Notes under the pieces: generated by a model | The model's input: only the letters and a program-made list of their open reading frames with translations | What the model was told of the DNA's origin: nothing | Database searches by the model: none | In this document: piece after piece, positions 20,943 to 32,500 of the stretch | Numbering within the stretch: position 1 is the stretch's first letter | Layout: the number at the start of each line of letters is the position of its first letter | Position numbers and translations under genes: made by a program | Assembly (NCBI RefSeq): GCF_000341285.1 | Contig: NW_005178461.1 | Location: forward strand, 120,387 to 184,386 | From: Galdieria sulphuraria | Lineage: Eukaryota; Rhodophyta; Bangiophyceae; Galdieriales; Galdieriaceae | DNA: 64,000 nucleotides | Reading direction: 5' to 3'

Positions 20943-21911
20943 TTATTGTTCTTTTGATTGGAGATGATTAGGAATCCATCGAAATTGAGAATATAGCCAA
21001 TATTCTAATTTCCCATAAAATTGTACACGGTCCAAAAACTCGTTACATATACCACTAACGATACAATAATTCTTATTAAAAGGAGGTTTGTGATGCTTCC
21101 CATGTGCCTTGATGGATAACAAAACTCCCATTTGTTGAAGAGTTTCTATCCAAGGCGAAGGAGGTTTCGTTTGATGTGCCCATTGATGAGTTTGTTGAGC
21201 AAACACTACAAAGAATCCAAAACTGGTCAATATTGTTTGAATGAAATGAGGAAGAGGCATAACCAATAATAATAAGAAGAATGGACAAGAAATAAGACAA
21301 CTTGTTCCAAGAAGATTGCAAAATGGTCGATACGTTATTGTCCAAGGATGTTCATGATGTCCTTGAAAAGCCACACATTGTTTACCAATGATAGGTGTCT
21401 TTGCATTTCCATAGTTATCTAAAAACCAATGATATAAACCGGAAAAGAAGTCTGCTGCTATATAACCCATAAATAAACAACCTATATCCATTGCCACAAG
21501 TTGTAATGCAAAAAATAGTGTCAAAAGTAGAGATGTCAATTCATGGCTTGACAGGATTTGTATGGTATCTTGAATATTTTGAAGGATCAACATCACCAAA
21601 ATACAAAGGGTTCCTGTGGTTACTATACGTTGAAACCAAGATACTTGCAGCGTATCTCCTTGCAATATAAAAGTCGGTTGTAGACTTTTCTTCAAGCTAG
21701 CACTTGAGCCCAATGTAGAAGAGTTTGTCTTTGCTGAGACTTGAGAGGCCACCACGTTTATGATCGATAGTTTTCTAACTACTGGAATAGATTCCTTTTT
21801 ACAACCACTGAGAAATGGAAACAACTGGCATCTACATAATGTCGGTCTATCTGACCTGAGTGATGGAAGAGAAACTGAAAAACAAGGCGAATGAGAAAAA
21901 AGAAACACCAT
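20943..21911 (-). CDS. FAD4: FAD4-type plastid lipid desaturase (TMEM189/PEDS1 family)
   Basis: A single-exon frame of 322 residues. The first 60 residues are Ser/Pro/Arg-rich with phenylalanine, fitting a plastid transit peptide. Then come hydrophobic segments and the family's conserved core: ADFFSGLYHWFLDNYG, the His motif FQGHHEHPW, HQWAHQTKPP, and KAHGKHHKPPFNKNYCI, ending with the typical EYWLY near the C-terminus. The His motifs bind a di-iron centre. In plants FAD4 introduces the trans-3 double bond into 16:0 of phosphatidylglycerol in plastids; the animal homologue makes plasmalogens. Plastid targeting favours the FAD4 reaction here. All visible His motifs are intact. Confidence 0.85.
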   Translation of the reverse strand: MVFLFSHSPCFSVSLPSLRSDRPTLCRCQLFPFLSGCKKESIPVVRKLSIINVVASQVSAKTNSSTLGSSASLKKSLQPTFILQGDTLQVSWFQRIVTTGTLCILVMLILQNIQDTIQILSSHELTSLLLTLFFALQLVAMDIGCLFMGYIAADFFSGLYHWFLDNYGNAKTPIIGKQCVAFQGHHEHPWTITYRPFCNLLGTSCLISCPFFLLLLVMPLPHFIQTILTSFGFFVVFAQQTHQWAHQTKPPSPWIETLQQMGVLLSIKAHGKHHKPPFNKNYCIVSGICNEFLDRVQFYGKLEYWLYSQFRWIPNHLQSKEQ

Positions 21912-22176
21912 TGATTATCGACACTCAAAAAGCTAAAATGGTATTTGTGAAACATTTGGAAACTTTGTACGATCTTATCCACCACGAATTGAATGATATG
22001 TGGTTTCAAACAACTGAAGAATTATTTGACGCAATATGGATTGTCTTGTTGAAAATATAGTTAGATGGATGATGATCCGTTATTTTTCATGATGAGACGC
22101 GACTATAGTTGTTCTAACCATCAATAGTTATTACTAGTCAACTCTTATTGAATGATTATTTGATTGGACTATAATT

Positions 22177-22792
22177 ATGGCACGTCGAGGTGTGTGGGAA
22201 CTCGAAAAGATAACCTTGTACTATTGTCTCCAGGGTGGAAGTAGTCAAGGTACTCGAGGTTTTGTAGAAGAAAGGCTAGCGTCTTTTGCAAAGGAAAACC
22301 CACAAATACAATTTGAAACTGTAATAGAAGAAGGACACCCTGAAGCGGTTGGTTTATATCGTAAGAGTCCATCAATATTGGGTTGAGACACAGAATAAGA
22401 GCGTTCGTCTAGGTAACGGTTATAAGCGTACTCTAAGTTTACGTAACTTGGAGCCTATAGAAGTTCACGACCATTTACTATATTTGCGAAATACTTGGGG
22501 AGAACCAGAGCAGAAACATAGTAAGATTTCTTATGGAGTTATTAGTAACACGCCCTCCGTACAGGGTTATTGGCGAACAGAACCGGATTTGGAAGCCCCA
22601 TCTTCTGTCCGTCGTAGTTATTTGGGACAAATACCTCCCAATGTACCTCCACAGTTTCGATCCTTTGCACAACTACAAAGAGAATTAGGCCTAGCAGGCG
22701 TTACAGAGCTCTTACAAAACCTCGGATGTAGTAAATGGGTGGTATCGGGAATGACTGGTGTGAAAGTCAAAAGTAGGAAGAAGAGAGACTAA
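22177..22792 (+). CDS. MRPL43: Mitochondrial large-subunit ribosomal protein mL43
   Basis: Two exons (22177-22360 and 22413-22792) with a 52-bp intron, giving 187 residues. The start MARRGVWELEKITLYYC matches mL43, which begins with an RGVWxL motif followed by a thioredoxin-like strand. GGSSQGTRGFVE, EGHPEAVGLYRNG, and LSLRNLEPIEV are further family hallmarks, and LYLRNTWG closes the domain. The C-terminal 70 residues are an extension with a basic end (KVKSRKKRD). The intron splits the Arg codon of the YRNG motif and both frames agree only with this splice. The stop codon overlaps the SDR stop on the other strand. Confidence 0.88.
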
Positions 22793-23594
22793 TTTTTTAC
22801 AGAAGATAGGCCACCATCTATAGGAAATACTTGACCAGTGATCCAATCATTATCAGGATGTAATAAAAAAGCCGCTAATCGAGCTACTTGTAAAGGATTT
22901 CCTATTTTTCCCAAGGGATGCATAGCAGTCGAAGTCTTGAGAGCGTTACTATTACTTGTTAGAAAATGAGCAAGTGGAGTATCCACTAGTCCTGGAGCGA
23001 TACAATTCACTCGAATATTTTTGGATGCAAAAGTAGCAGCACTAGACTGGGCCAGTCCTACTATACCAGCTTTAGCTGCAGCTATTGCTTCATGATTGGC
23101 AACTCCTTTTAAGGCGACTGCAGAAGTAAAATGAAGAATGGAGCCCCCTTGTGAATTTTTTAGCATTCTCTTGATAATACTTTTAGAGAAATAGAAAGAG
23201 CTAAATAGATTTGTTTCTATAGTGGATTTGAATTCTCGTTCCGAAGTTGCTGTGATTGGCTTCAATAATATACTTCCTACCAAGTTTGCAGCTCCTACCA
23301 ACGTTCCTGGTCTCTCATCAGCAAACTGGACGAAAGCTTCAACCTATTTTCAGTAAGAATAGCGCAATATTTCACAGATTCTTCAAGAGCTGTGTTGCAG
23401 TGACCAACCTGAGTAGAATCACAAGCGTCGAGAGGGAACGTTTCTATTCCTGGGATGGCTTTGGATAGTTCTTTCAGCTTTGCTTCTGATCTTGAACCTA
23501 CAACAATGTATGTGCTTTCACTTTTCAAAAGATGACAGAGTTGGGTTCCTATGCCTCCAGATCCTCCAAGTAACACATATTTCCACTGTGCCAT
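22789..23594 (-). CDS. Short-chain dehydrogenase/reductase lacking the catalytic Tyr
   Basis: Two exons (23594-23409 and 23343-22789) with a 65-bp GTTGGT...ATAG intron, giving 246 residues. The Rossmann motif VLLGGSGGIGTQL sits at the N-terminus, VVGSRSEAKL fits NADP binding, and the C-terminal INCIAPGL-like RVNCIAPGLVDTP and TGQVFPIDGG motifs are classical SDR features. The active-site segment reads NHEAIAAAKAGI, so the YxxxK Tyr is Ile while the Lys is kept; the Ser (FTSAVAL) is kept too. Similar AIAAAK variants exist in bacterial SDR proteins, so this may be a distinct subfamily rather than damage. The substrate is unknown. No clear targeting peptide. Confidence 0.78.
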
Positions 23595-24065
23595 GACTAT
23601 GAAAAATAATAATTGGAGAGGATGAATATGACCACACCACAAATAGGGAAATGGTTGGGGCTCTTCTTCATTTGATGGGAGGAATGTCCAATGGCAAATA
23701 TCATAACCATCCACAATCTCAACTGTTATTCAAATTCTTCATAATCTGTATTGCATATTCGATCATTCATTATTTTTCAAAAAAGTAATTTCACCTATCA
23801 TGAAGTCAACAGACGACACAATGGTCTTGAAACGACATATTTAAAGACACTGCTATCATATACTTGTACAAAAGTTGGAAACAATATAATATTCCCTTTG
23901 GACTAATCGCTACTGTATCCACCACTACTATACATGGAACAGCTATCAGTGTCATTGTCCATACTGCTATATTCCGAGCTACAGGTATAAGATGATATTT
24001 CCAGGCTAGAATGGTCACTAGATGACTCGCTATCCCATTTTGCTGGCTGTAGGGTTTATTAGGGT

Positions 24066-24710
24066 TTATTCATCAATTCTTTGACCATTGCGATGAGTTG
24101 TTGCATAACAGTCTGCAACATAATGTCCCCATCTTCCACAACGAAAACAAGTATTCGAGTCTGCGAAGAAAGTTTCGTTTGAACTAGTTGTTCTACGAGA
24201 ATCAATTGACAGACCATTGCGATGAGTTGTTGCATAACAGTCTGCAACATAATGTCCCCATCTTCCACAACGAAAACAAGCTTGACTTTCGCTATACTCA
24301 AAGTCTTTTGCTGATTCACTGCACTTGAAATCACAAGTTGGACATTCTGCAGCTAAATGCCCTCTAGAACCACAAAGATAACAAGCACCTCTAAAGGCGT
24401 CTAAAGCTCTTTGAATAACTTCTTTTTCCTCTTCCGTAAGTTCCAAATTGGTATAAGGACCTCCTCGAACGTTTTCTATTCCATAACGTAGCATATATTC
24501 TTTTGTCAAGTTCTCTTCGTGCCAACCATCTCTCTGTAGTTGACAATCAAATAATTCCAAGAATGGATATCTTGACGTCCAAGCACAGCCAGTTCCCTGA
24601 CAGTGTTGAGCTATTCTCTGCTTTATGTTGGTGGTAGACCCAATATACCATTTATTTTGTTGCAACTTTAAAACATAGACATACTTTTTCTCGAAGCTAT
24701 CACTTGTCAT
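24066..24710 (-). CDS. GIY-YIG nuclease-domain protein with three CCHC zinc knuckles
   Basis: A single-exon frame of 214 residues. The N-terminal 90 residues are a GIY-YIG domain: YVYVLKL, KWYIGSTTNIKQRIAQH, then WHEENLTKEYMLRYGIENVRGG. The catalytic Arg and Glu positions of the fold appear present. Then come three CX2CX4HX4C knuckles: CYLCGSRGHLAAEC, and two copies of CFRCGRWGHYVADC. The last two lie in a 129-bp tandem duplication with a perfect 69-bp core (24083-24151 and 24212-24280). GIY-YIG enzymes cut DNA in repair, restriction and homing. Similar small GIY-YIG/knuckle proteins occur in algae and their large DNA viruses, which makes a mobile origin possible. An acidic Ser-rich frame follows downstream but could not be spliced in. 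Confidence 0.75.
   Translation of the reverse strand: MTSDSFEKKYVYVLKLQQNKWYIGSTTNIKQRIAQHCQGTGCAWTSRYPFLELFDCQLQRDGWHEENLTKEYMLRYGIENVRGGPYTNLELTEEEKEVIQRALDAFRGACYLCGSRGHLAAECPTCDFKCSESAKDFEYSESQACFRCGRWGHYVADCYATTHRNGLSIDSRRTTSSNETFFADSNTCFRCGRWGHYVADCYATTHRNGQRIDE
24083..24280. repeat. Perfect 69-bp direct repeat (zinc-knuckle duplication)
   Basis: Copies at 24083-24151 and 24212-24280 are identical at all 69 positions, with a period of 129 bp. Each encodes one CCHC zinc knuckle plus the following ATTHRNG. Silent sites are also identical, so the event is recent or maintained by conversion. Confidence 0.92.
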
Positions 24711-25678
24711 TCTTCAGCTTCGGGACAGATGCGAACCTCCTTTGTGATGACAAATCTCAACAGGAATGACACAGCTGATTCAAGGATTGCAGCTTTCCCA
24801 TTTCGAGTCCACTTTTGCCACAAGAATGTTTTTCGTGTGCAAATTCTATGCCTTGTTTTCACAATCTTTTCATATGTAATCTATCTCCCCCCTTTGCAAT
24901 AAATTCCATGGATATTTGTAGATTTTCTTCTTTGCTTGTTAATGCTGCCCTTCTTATTGCATTGGATTCTTATAAACTTCTATCGATAGCATTAGTATCC
25001 ATGAACATCTATTATTTTTCATCGTGCAAATGTAAAGTAAAGAAAATCCAAAGCTTGTTCTATTGAAAACATTTGAAGAAACTAGTATCATCACAAAGAA
25101 TATTAAGGTCACAAACGCTAGGCATAGAGATTGTTAAGAGTAGGAAATAGATAATAACAGGGCATAGAAGACAGTCCTTTGAAACCCTGCCTACTCTTAT
25201 TTTGAATGATTCAAAGAAGGACCCAGAGAACATAGTCTGATACAAAAATGGGATAACCAACTGAAGAAAACCTGTCTTTTATGTTCACAACTAGGTAACA
25301 TTCTCCAGTAACGAAATCTCACACGCACTTGAAATACTGTTTCCTTTCTTATTTGAGTCTTGTTTGGGCGCCTTGTGTGATTTGAAATGAGATCCAATTG
25401 GCCATACTTTAGGAGTTTTTTATTGAAGGCTCTTTACTTACTGGGTTCCAACTCTACGTAGCACAGTTATTTTTGAAAAGTTCTATTTGTTTAGTCGTTC
25501 GCTGAAAAACACCCTGTTGGATATTCAGAAGAGACCTCGTGCTTCTCATACGAAACTTGACTAGGCTCACTGTTGTCAATTTGACTCGTGCATTTTACTA
25601 TTCTAGTTTCATTTAAAAGTCACAACTGGTTGAAATATTACAAACAGAAACAAGTAAGACAGTCTTTTCTTGAATGAA
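24711..25678. other. 968-bp divergent region, no gene recognised
   Basis: It lies between the GIY-YIG gene (minus) and the BRCA2 gene (plus). Several frames of 60-85 codons exist on both strands, but most lack ATG, have no splice partner and resemble no family. I see no RNA gene. It may hold promoter sequence plus a decayed gene. Confidence 0.4.
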
Positions 25679-28600
25679 ATGGAAGAAAAGATTCCGTGTC
25701 CTTCAAAACAAGTGGAAATAATTACCGCCACGTTTCAGCAGTGTTATGATCCCTACTATGGAATTATTCAGGTCCAAGTACCGTGTACTACAAAAAGTGA
25801 ATTAAGCGTGGTGAATATCGACATGGAACAAGTAATGGGAAATGCTTTGCAGTCTTCAGTTCTCGTATCAGCTTGCTATTTGGAACGCGTGGAAACAAAA
25901 AGAGGAGAGAGAGATTGGCTGAATGGATTAGAAGAAATGACACTATTCAATCAACAACAGTTCAAAGCAGAGACGTTTTCAGCAGAAAACAAAACAGTTG
26001 AGCTTTTACAAAATCATATTCAAGATGATTCGGAAGATTGGCAAAGATCGGAGCGCATTATCAACATTAATGAGGATTCAAAGAGAAAAGAAATATCCGA
26101 TAATAAGTTATTTGAAATGGAATCATTAGAGGAACGATTGAATGCTTTGTCAAGTTTCCATAAGTACGAAGCGAAGAGATTTACTGACAACGTTGCCACC
26201 CCATTATTTGTAACAGGAGGTGGAAAAGAAGTGAAAACCAAAGATGTGAGCAATGAATGGGCCAAGTCTTTCTTAGCTGAAGTTGTCGTTCCTGAATGCG
26301 ACGGGAATTCTCGCTCTAGTTTGTCAGACTTGGCGAAGGAAGAGCATATGCTCCAAGTAAATTCAAGTCTCCAGAAACAAGATGGTATGCTCAAATTGTC
26401 AATATTTGTTAATTTTCTAACAAAGAATTTGGTAGCTGACTATGAAAGGAAACAAGATGTGATATTCACAACTGGAAAGGGTAAGCACATCTCAATAACC
26501 AATGACAATTTGCAACGTGCTTCCATGATTCTGAAGGAAGCTTCTGACGAAAAAGTAGTATTGACAAATCCCAAAATGGAACTTAAAGTAAGTTGACTGA
26601 TAAAACGCCAATCTTGTTTAATTGTTCTTTCTAGCGCAAGCTTACCAATTCGGTTTTAAAACGAGCCCGCAAAGCATTATATGATAATCGAACACCGAAC
26701 AAGACAATGGACAACAAGCACTGTACTCCAGGAAGTGAATCAAGAGTACCTTTGCTACGTAGTTACCCCGATTCAAATCTTCCTATGAAAAGAACGCCTT
26801 CTGGAATCACAGATTCCATGCTTAAGCGTAGGAAAACCCCAGTTGGAAACTCGAGAAACGTCACTGAAAATCACATTCCAAAGTCTGTAGTTGAAAGAAG
26901 AGTCAAGAAACACATTCCATTTCATTATATTTGTTCCAGTCTTGCTGGACAACCTGTCCAACCCGGTTACCATATTAAGAAAGGTAAGTGTGAAGGCACT
27001 CCTTTTAATTGATTTTTTATGATGAGAGTTTAGTTTCACTGAAAGAACTCCTAAAGAGAAAATTATCAGAAAATAGATGTGGAATATTTTCTGATGATCC
27101 AGAATTGTCGACTTGTCTCCAAGATCCTGTTCGTTTTAGATTCAAAGACAGTCGCATGAATTTGGATGAGAATTTTTCTATATCACCAGAGATATGTTAT
27201 TTGAAACCAGATTGTCATTCAACTGTTGGCTTGGAGGAGTTTACTGAGCATTTGAGACTTCTTTTTCCAGATGCTGATGGTATTTAGGAGAATTCACTTA
27301 TTATGTCATACGTAACTTAAATATGACAAGGTCCACTGATGAAAGTCGGAACTAATTCTTGGATAAGGAATGCGTATCGTTTATTAATGTGGAAGCTTGC
27401 TAGCCTAGAAGTTTTCTTTCATCCGTTTCTAAGGAATAAGTTGAATGCTTTGAATCTGGGCATTGAATTTTCGAAGCGTTTGGAAAGAGAATGGAATCTT
27501 GGTCACCGTTCCATTTTACACAAGTAAGTATTTTTTAATGATTCTTATTAGGGAAGCTTATACAAGCTCAAGAATCGTAGAGCGGGATGCCTTGGTTGGT
27601 TCGCATTATATCCTGTTTATCAGTGATATATTCAATGAAAACTTTATTGAAGTGTCGGATGGGTAATTGTATCGACTATCTTTCATTGCTTTCTACTGAA
27701 AATTTCCAGATGGTATTGCGTCCGAGCAAAAATAGATTCTCTCCTATGTGACGCGATTCTTAAGAAGAAACTTTTCAAGGGCTGTAAAATTTCGGTTTGC
27801 AGTGCCAGCTTTCATCACTTTGATGAAGAAAATCCAGAAAACACAGTTTTATCGCTTCATTTTAATGGTGTTCGTCGAGCAAGATGGAATTGTAAACTTG
27901 GACCCAGAAGGTGAGATGTATTATTACTTAGAATATTCAAATGTCTTCTAATTACAAAGATTAGGCATCCTCCTGTCTTACACGGTATGAGTAGTCTTCG
28001 TGCAATGGGTGGACAAATCCCATGTGTTGAAGTCGTCATTGAGCGCTCCTTTCCTGTTCGATTTGTAGAGAGTGACTTGCGGGATGAAACTAAGACTCGA
28101 AAGGTTTGTTAGATTAGTGTGAATTTTTTCATTTATTTTATATGCTTAATTGATTTAGGTGTTCCGAAATGAAGAAGATGAAGAAAGAATTGTACTGAGA
28201 AGAAATGAAGACATTTCCATACGTTTGGATGAGATTTTCAAAAAAGAAGAGCAGGCATCTTCTGAAATGACCAATCCATTCGTTGAATCGGAAAGAGATG
28301 TGTCTCGTATGACTGAAATATTGGTGGTTGACAGAAGAGGCAAGAGAAGAGCTTATGTCACTTTTTGGCGTCCAACAGACAACGCACTTGAGATATTACG
28401 AAACGAAGGTTACGTTATTCGTCTTTACGGTGTTATTCCTTCAAAGCGTTTGTTTGACAGTGAAATCTTGCACATGGCAGTTCCTAGCAAAATGCCCATT
28501 CAAGTTTGTTCAACGAAGCCTTTAGATACACTTTGGATTCCTCGTTATTCGTTGTCAGTTTCTGCAATCGCTTCATTATTTTCTGGCGAGGAGTTTGATA

Positions 28601-29169
28601 GCTGTTTTGTTATTTTGTTAGTGGGAGACCTCCAATATGGTCGGACAAGGTAGTGACACCTTTTTGTGTTTCAAAAGGATAGAAAAACAAATGCAATTTT
28701 TTAGGTTTATTTATTTAATGCAAACAATAGACGGCCCAGTCACAGCAGTCAAACTATTTGATGAACAGGCTCAAAATATTCCCAGCGTCATCAAAAGAGC
28801 AACAAGGTCATCCAAGAAAATAGCACTAGTTGCTGTAAAAAACCTCAAGTTCATATGTTGTGATAAGCGTTGTGGAATTTATTTTTGCCATCATACGAGT
28901 CGTTGCGTCTGGTTATCGGAACAAGAAGCAAAGGTTGGTGTTGAAAGTACAGCATGAATTTTAGGCATAACTAGCATATTTTTTAGAAAAATGTCGAATT
29001 CTTCTACCAATTCAAGGATTTACAAAAACTATTTGACGAAAGTTATCCGAACCTGATGGCTCTTCGTCAACAGTTGTTGGATTTTGTAAATGGCAAAATC
29101 AGAAACCTGTACCAGCTACGAGGAGCTAAAATGGTTCGTGTTTGGGAAATTTTGAATGCTTCCTCTTGA
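25679..29169 (+). CDS. BRCA2: BRCA2 homologue with two BRC repeats and DNA-binding domain
   Basis: Ten exons: 25679-26587, 26635-26983, 27034-27279, 27331-27523, 27573-27662, 27710-27910, 27965-28103, 28159-28649, 28705-28933, 28987-29169; about 1009 residues. BRCA2 loads RAD51 on DNA in homologous recombination. Two BRC-type repeats are visible: TPLFVTGGGKEVKTKDVSN near residue 180 and VIFTTGKGKHISITNDNLQ near residue 260, each followed by a hydrophobic helix. The helical domain (SWIRNAYRLLMWKLASLE) is followed by OB1 (YILFISDIF, DGWYCVRAKID, ARWNCKLGP), then IPCVEVVIERSFPV and OB3 (LVAVKNL). Intron 4 was set by aligning HRSILHK-IVERD with the family. Much shorter than animal BRCA2, as in plants and protists. 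The far N-terminus (PALB2 site) was not found. Confidence 0.88.
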
Positions 29170-29578
29170 TCAGTATGAGCTCAGCTATGGTTATTATAGT
29201 AGCCAATAACCATTGATGGATGCTTTATACTTAGGTTTGGGATATGCTGCTTTTGGAGAGTGGAATACTCTCTTTGAATAACAAGGAACAAATCAGTCCT
29301 TGTACCAAGCACCTTGAAAATCCAAAAAGTGAATATGAATATATGAGCAGCATTTCTTTATGAAAATCCACGCTGGTTTTCATTGGCGTTTTCAACAGCA
29401 GCAATTCCCCCAACAGAATATATAGTGTTGGATGACGTCAATTTCCGCACCCTCTTGAAAGATGACGTGGTCTGTCTAACATGGCAAAATGGTGGGGAGA
29501 CTATGGCCATCATTTTGAATTTCTAGCGGGTTTTGTTCCTTCCTTGTGAAGGGATTGTTAGACGGAGAGAGACTGAAG
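29170..29578. other. 409-bp spacer between BRCA2 and the CM1-like gene
   Basis: Both flanking genes are on the plus strand, so this must hold one 3' end and one promoter. A small inverted repeat (ATGGTTATT...AATAACCAT, about 29187-29213) could be a weak hairpin near the BRCA2 3' end. No gene was seen. Confidence 0.4.
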
Positions 29579-32500
29579 ATGTCCGAAAGAGTTTCTTTCT
29601 CCGCACTTCGAGATACTCTAAATAGTCCAGAGTATGAAGAACAACCTGTTGTATCAAACTCTGCAGATGCTACCTTGAGAAGACAAGAAAAAGAAATACA
29701 AAGATTGAAGAAGGCCAACTTTAACTTGAAGCTTCAAGTCTTCCACTTGGAGGAAAAGCTAGGACTGCTACCAAACGACTTTGAAGGTGATACGACAAAT
29801 AAGTCAACACTGAGTATGGAAGACTCAGGACTACAAAGCCCCAAAGCCAACCTGCTTCAAGTACTTGAAGAAAAGGAACGAGAAGTCGCACAACGTGACG
29901 AACTACTTAAAAAAGCTCGAAAAGTAATCTTCTCTTTGCAAGAGAAAATCAAGGAGTTGTATGAAAGAAAACATTCGCTACATAATGCTTCCGTAGTCAA
30001 GGAACAAATTGCAAATGGAGATACAAACAACAACTTTCTGAAGCCTGACAATACTTGGCCAAGTTCTTTGTCGGAAACTTTTCAGGTATTTCGCAAACGA
30101 TGGAATCTTCTTGCCGAAAACTTTCCAAATGAAATGTCTCAAATACCAAAGGAAGCTATAGTTTCGCATGATTGGGCTGCTTTGGAGAATATTTTTCATC
30201 ATGTCATAGAATCTTTGCCATTATTCCAAAACTTGGCAAAAAATTCAGACAATAGTGAATTTCAATCTCCTAAATCATCGAATGACAACCAAAAATCTCC
30301 AAAATTTGCTCACGACTACGAGTTTGATGGTAGAAAATCGAATCAAGTAATGAAACCAAGGGCTTATAGCAATCCACCTTCTCCACTAGAAATGGATATA
30401 AAAAATGCCCATGGACCTCGGAGATCTCCGGAAAAAACTCATAGTAACCAAAACACTCCAACCCGACACAGTTGGGATGCAGAGTATGTCCCAGTCCGAA
30501 AGCTTCAAGATATATTGTCATGCTTTGCAGAAATACCTGAACTTAGGTTGTCCCAAATATCTCCTCGATCAAAACTTCAAAGCGATGACATTATAAGATA
30601 CCTAAAGATGATATATGAGCAGACGTTCAATCTCCAAGAAAAAGTACTAAAATGTCAAGATGAGATTCAGTATAAGGAAGCACGAGTTGAAGATGCCTTG
30701 GTAGCAAAGAGGCAAGCTGAAGAATCACTGCTAGCTCTCCATGAAGAACGAGAACAGCTGTTACAACAAGCGGGAAGTGTTGAGACACAATTAGATGAAA
30801 CGATATATTATTACCGAAATGAGAATGAGAAACTATTGGATGAGTTACAAAAATCCAAGGAAGAACTTCAAGAAGCGCAAGCTTTCTATAAAGATAAGCT
30901 TACTGGACATACAGAAGAGTTGGAAAAACAACGAGAATATTATGAAGCTGAAATTGCTCGTATTTCTGAAGAGCTAGAAGAAACAAGGAGTCAGCTGGAA
31001 GAGTCTCAAAAGCATTATCAAGATATTCTTGAGCGACAAACGAATGAATTCAATGAAATGCAAGAAAATTACGAAAACCAAATAGCCGATCTTTCTGAAG
31101 AGTTTGACCAACGTACGAAAGAATTAAAAGAGAAGCAACGTGTAGTTGAAGCGGAGGTCAATCGTCTCACGGAAGAGTTGGAACAAGTAACAAACCAACT
31201 AGATGAAACTGAGCGCCACTATCAAGCTGAAAATGAGGAACTTGTTGAAGAACTTGATCGAAGAACAAAAGAATTGCAAGAATTACGAGATAATAAGGAA
31301 GCAGAAACTGTCCGACTGTCTCAGGAGCTAGATCAGATGGGACTCAAACTAGAAGAACTGAAGAATCAATATCAAGATGAGCGAGCTCAAAAGCTCGAAG
31401 AGTATGAGAAACAGAGAAATGAATGGGAACGAACAAAGGAAGAATATGAGATGGACATTGCAAGAATTTCTGTAGAGCTCCAACAAACAAGGAATGAGAA
31501 CAAGAACATGCACAGTTGTCATGAAGAAGAAATGGCACGATTAAATGAGGAATTACATAGACAAACGAGTGAGATGGAAGAAGCGAAACAAAGATATGAA
31601 AGTGAAGTCAACCAACTTTCAGAACAACTCGAAAAAACAAAGCAACAGCTTGAAGAAAGCGAGAGTCACTACCGGTTGGAAAATGAACGTATCTCCAACG
31701 AGCTACAACAAGTCAGTAAGAGACTAGAAGAAGAATTATCCAAAGCCGAACAACACGCAGCACTCTCACAAATGTTAAATGAATACGAAGAGTGGTTGAG
31801 TGTTTTACAGACTGATAATGAACATCATTTCCAGCGAGGTCAGCCAGTGGACTGTGTTCTACGACGAACTCTTCTTTCCGAAATAGATGAACAAAATAAC
31901 AGGCTTACTCAATACGAATCACAGTTAGAGCAACTAAAACACGACTACAATTGTTTGGTAAAGGAAAAGACATCTTTGAGCTCATCGAATCAAGAAATTG
32001 AGGAAGAGAGCAGAATTTATAGAGAGCAACTTGAAATGGTTCAAAAAGAAAAAGAAGAGTTGAAAGTGAATCAAGAAGAACTTCAATTCCAGAACGCCTC
32101 TTTAAAACAACAAGCGCAGCTAATTGCACAAGAGTTGGAAAAATGTCGAAACGAATTATGTACAAGTAGAGAAGAGGCAAAGAAGTTGAACTTGAAAATA
32201 AGCGAAGAAGCAATCATAGAAGAAAACTTGCGCAAACGAAACGAAATTATAGAGCGTGAATTGAAATGCATCACTGAAGAAAGAGATTCACTGAGGCGAG
32301 CCATTGATACCTATAAAGAACAAATTGAATCAATGACCTTGGAAGTATCGACGTTGCGTACAAACTTGACATCCCTTGAACAATCGTATCGAAGCAAGGA
32401 AGATGAACTTGAAAATGCTTTGCAAGATAAACAGCAAATATCGAAACAAATCGATATAGTTAGAGAAGAATTAGAAACTGCTTTAAAGAAATATGAGAAC

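Noticed and set aside
23903-24050. Minus-strand Ser/Asp-rich frame just downstream of the GIY-YIG gene, considered as an extra exon
   Set aside because: No donor with the correct phase exists before the TAA of the GIY-YIG frame; every tested splice gives a stop.
24051-24070. Two tandem copies of AGGGTTTATT, telomere-like at first sight
   Set aside because: Only two copies, in the middle of gene-bearing DNA, and not a known telomere unit of this group.
24815-25400. Several 60-85-codon frames on both strands between GIY-YIG and BRCA2
   Set aside because: No family, poor start codons and no convincing splice partners.
27524-27551. A 28-bp intron in BRCA2 ending at the first TTAG
   Set aside because: A 49-bp intron ending at 27572 gives an ungapped match to the BRCA2 helical domain (HRSILHKIVERD), so the shorter one is not needed.
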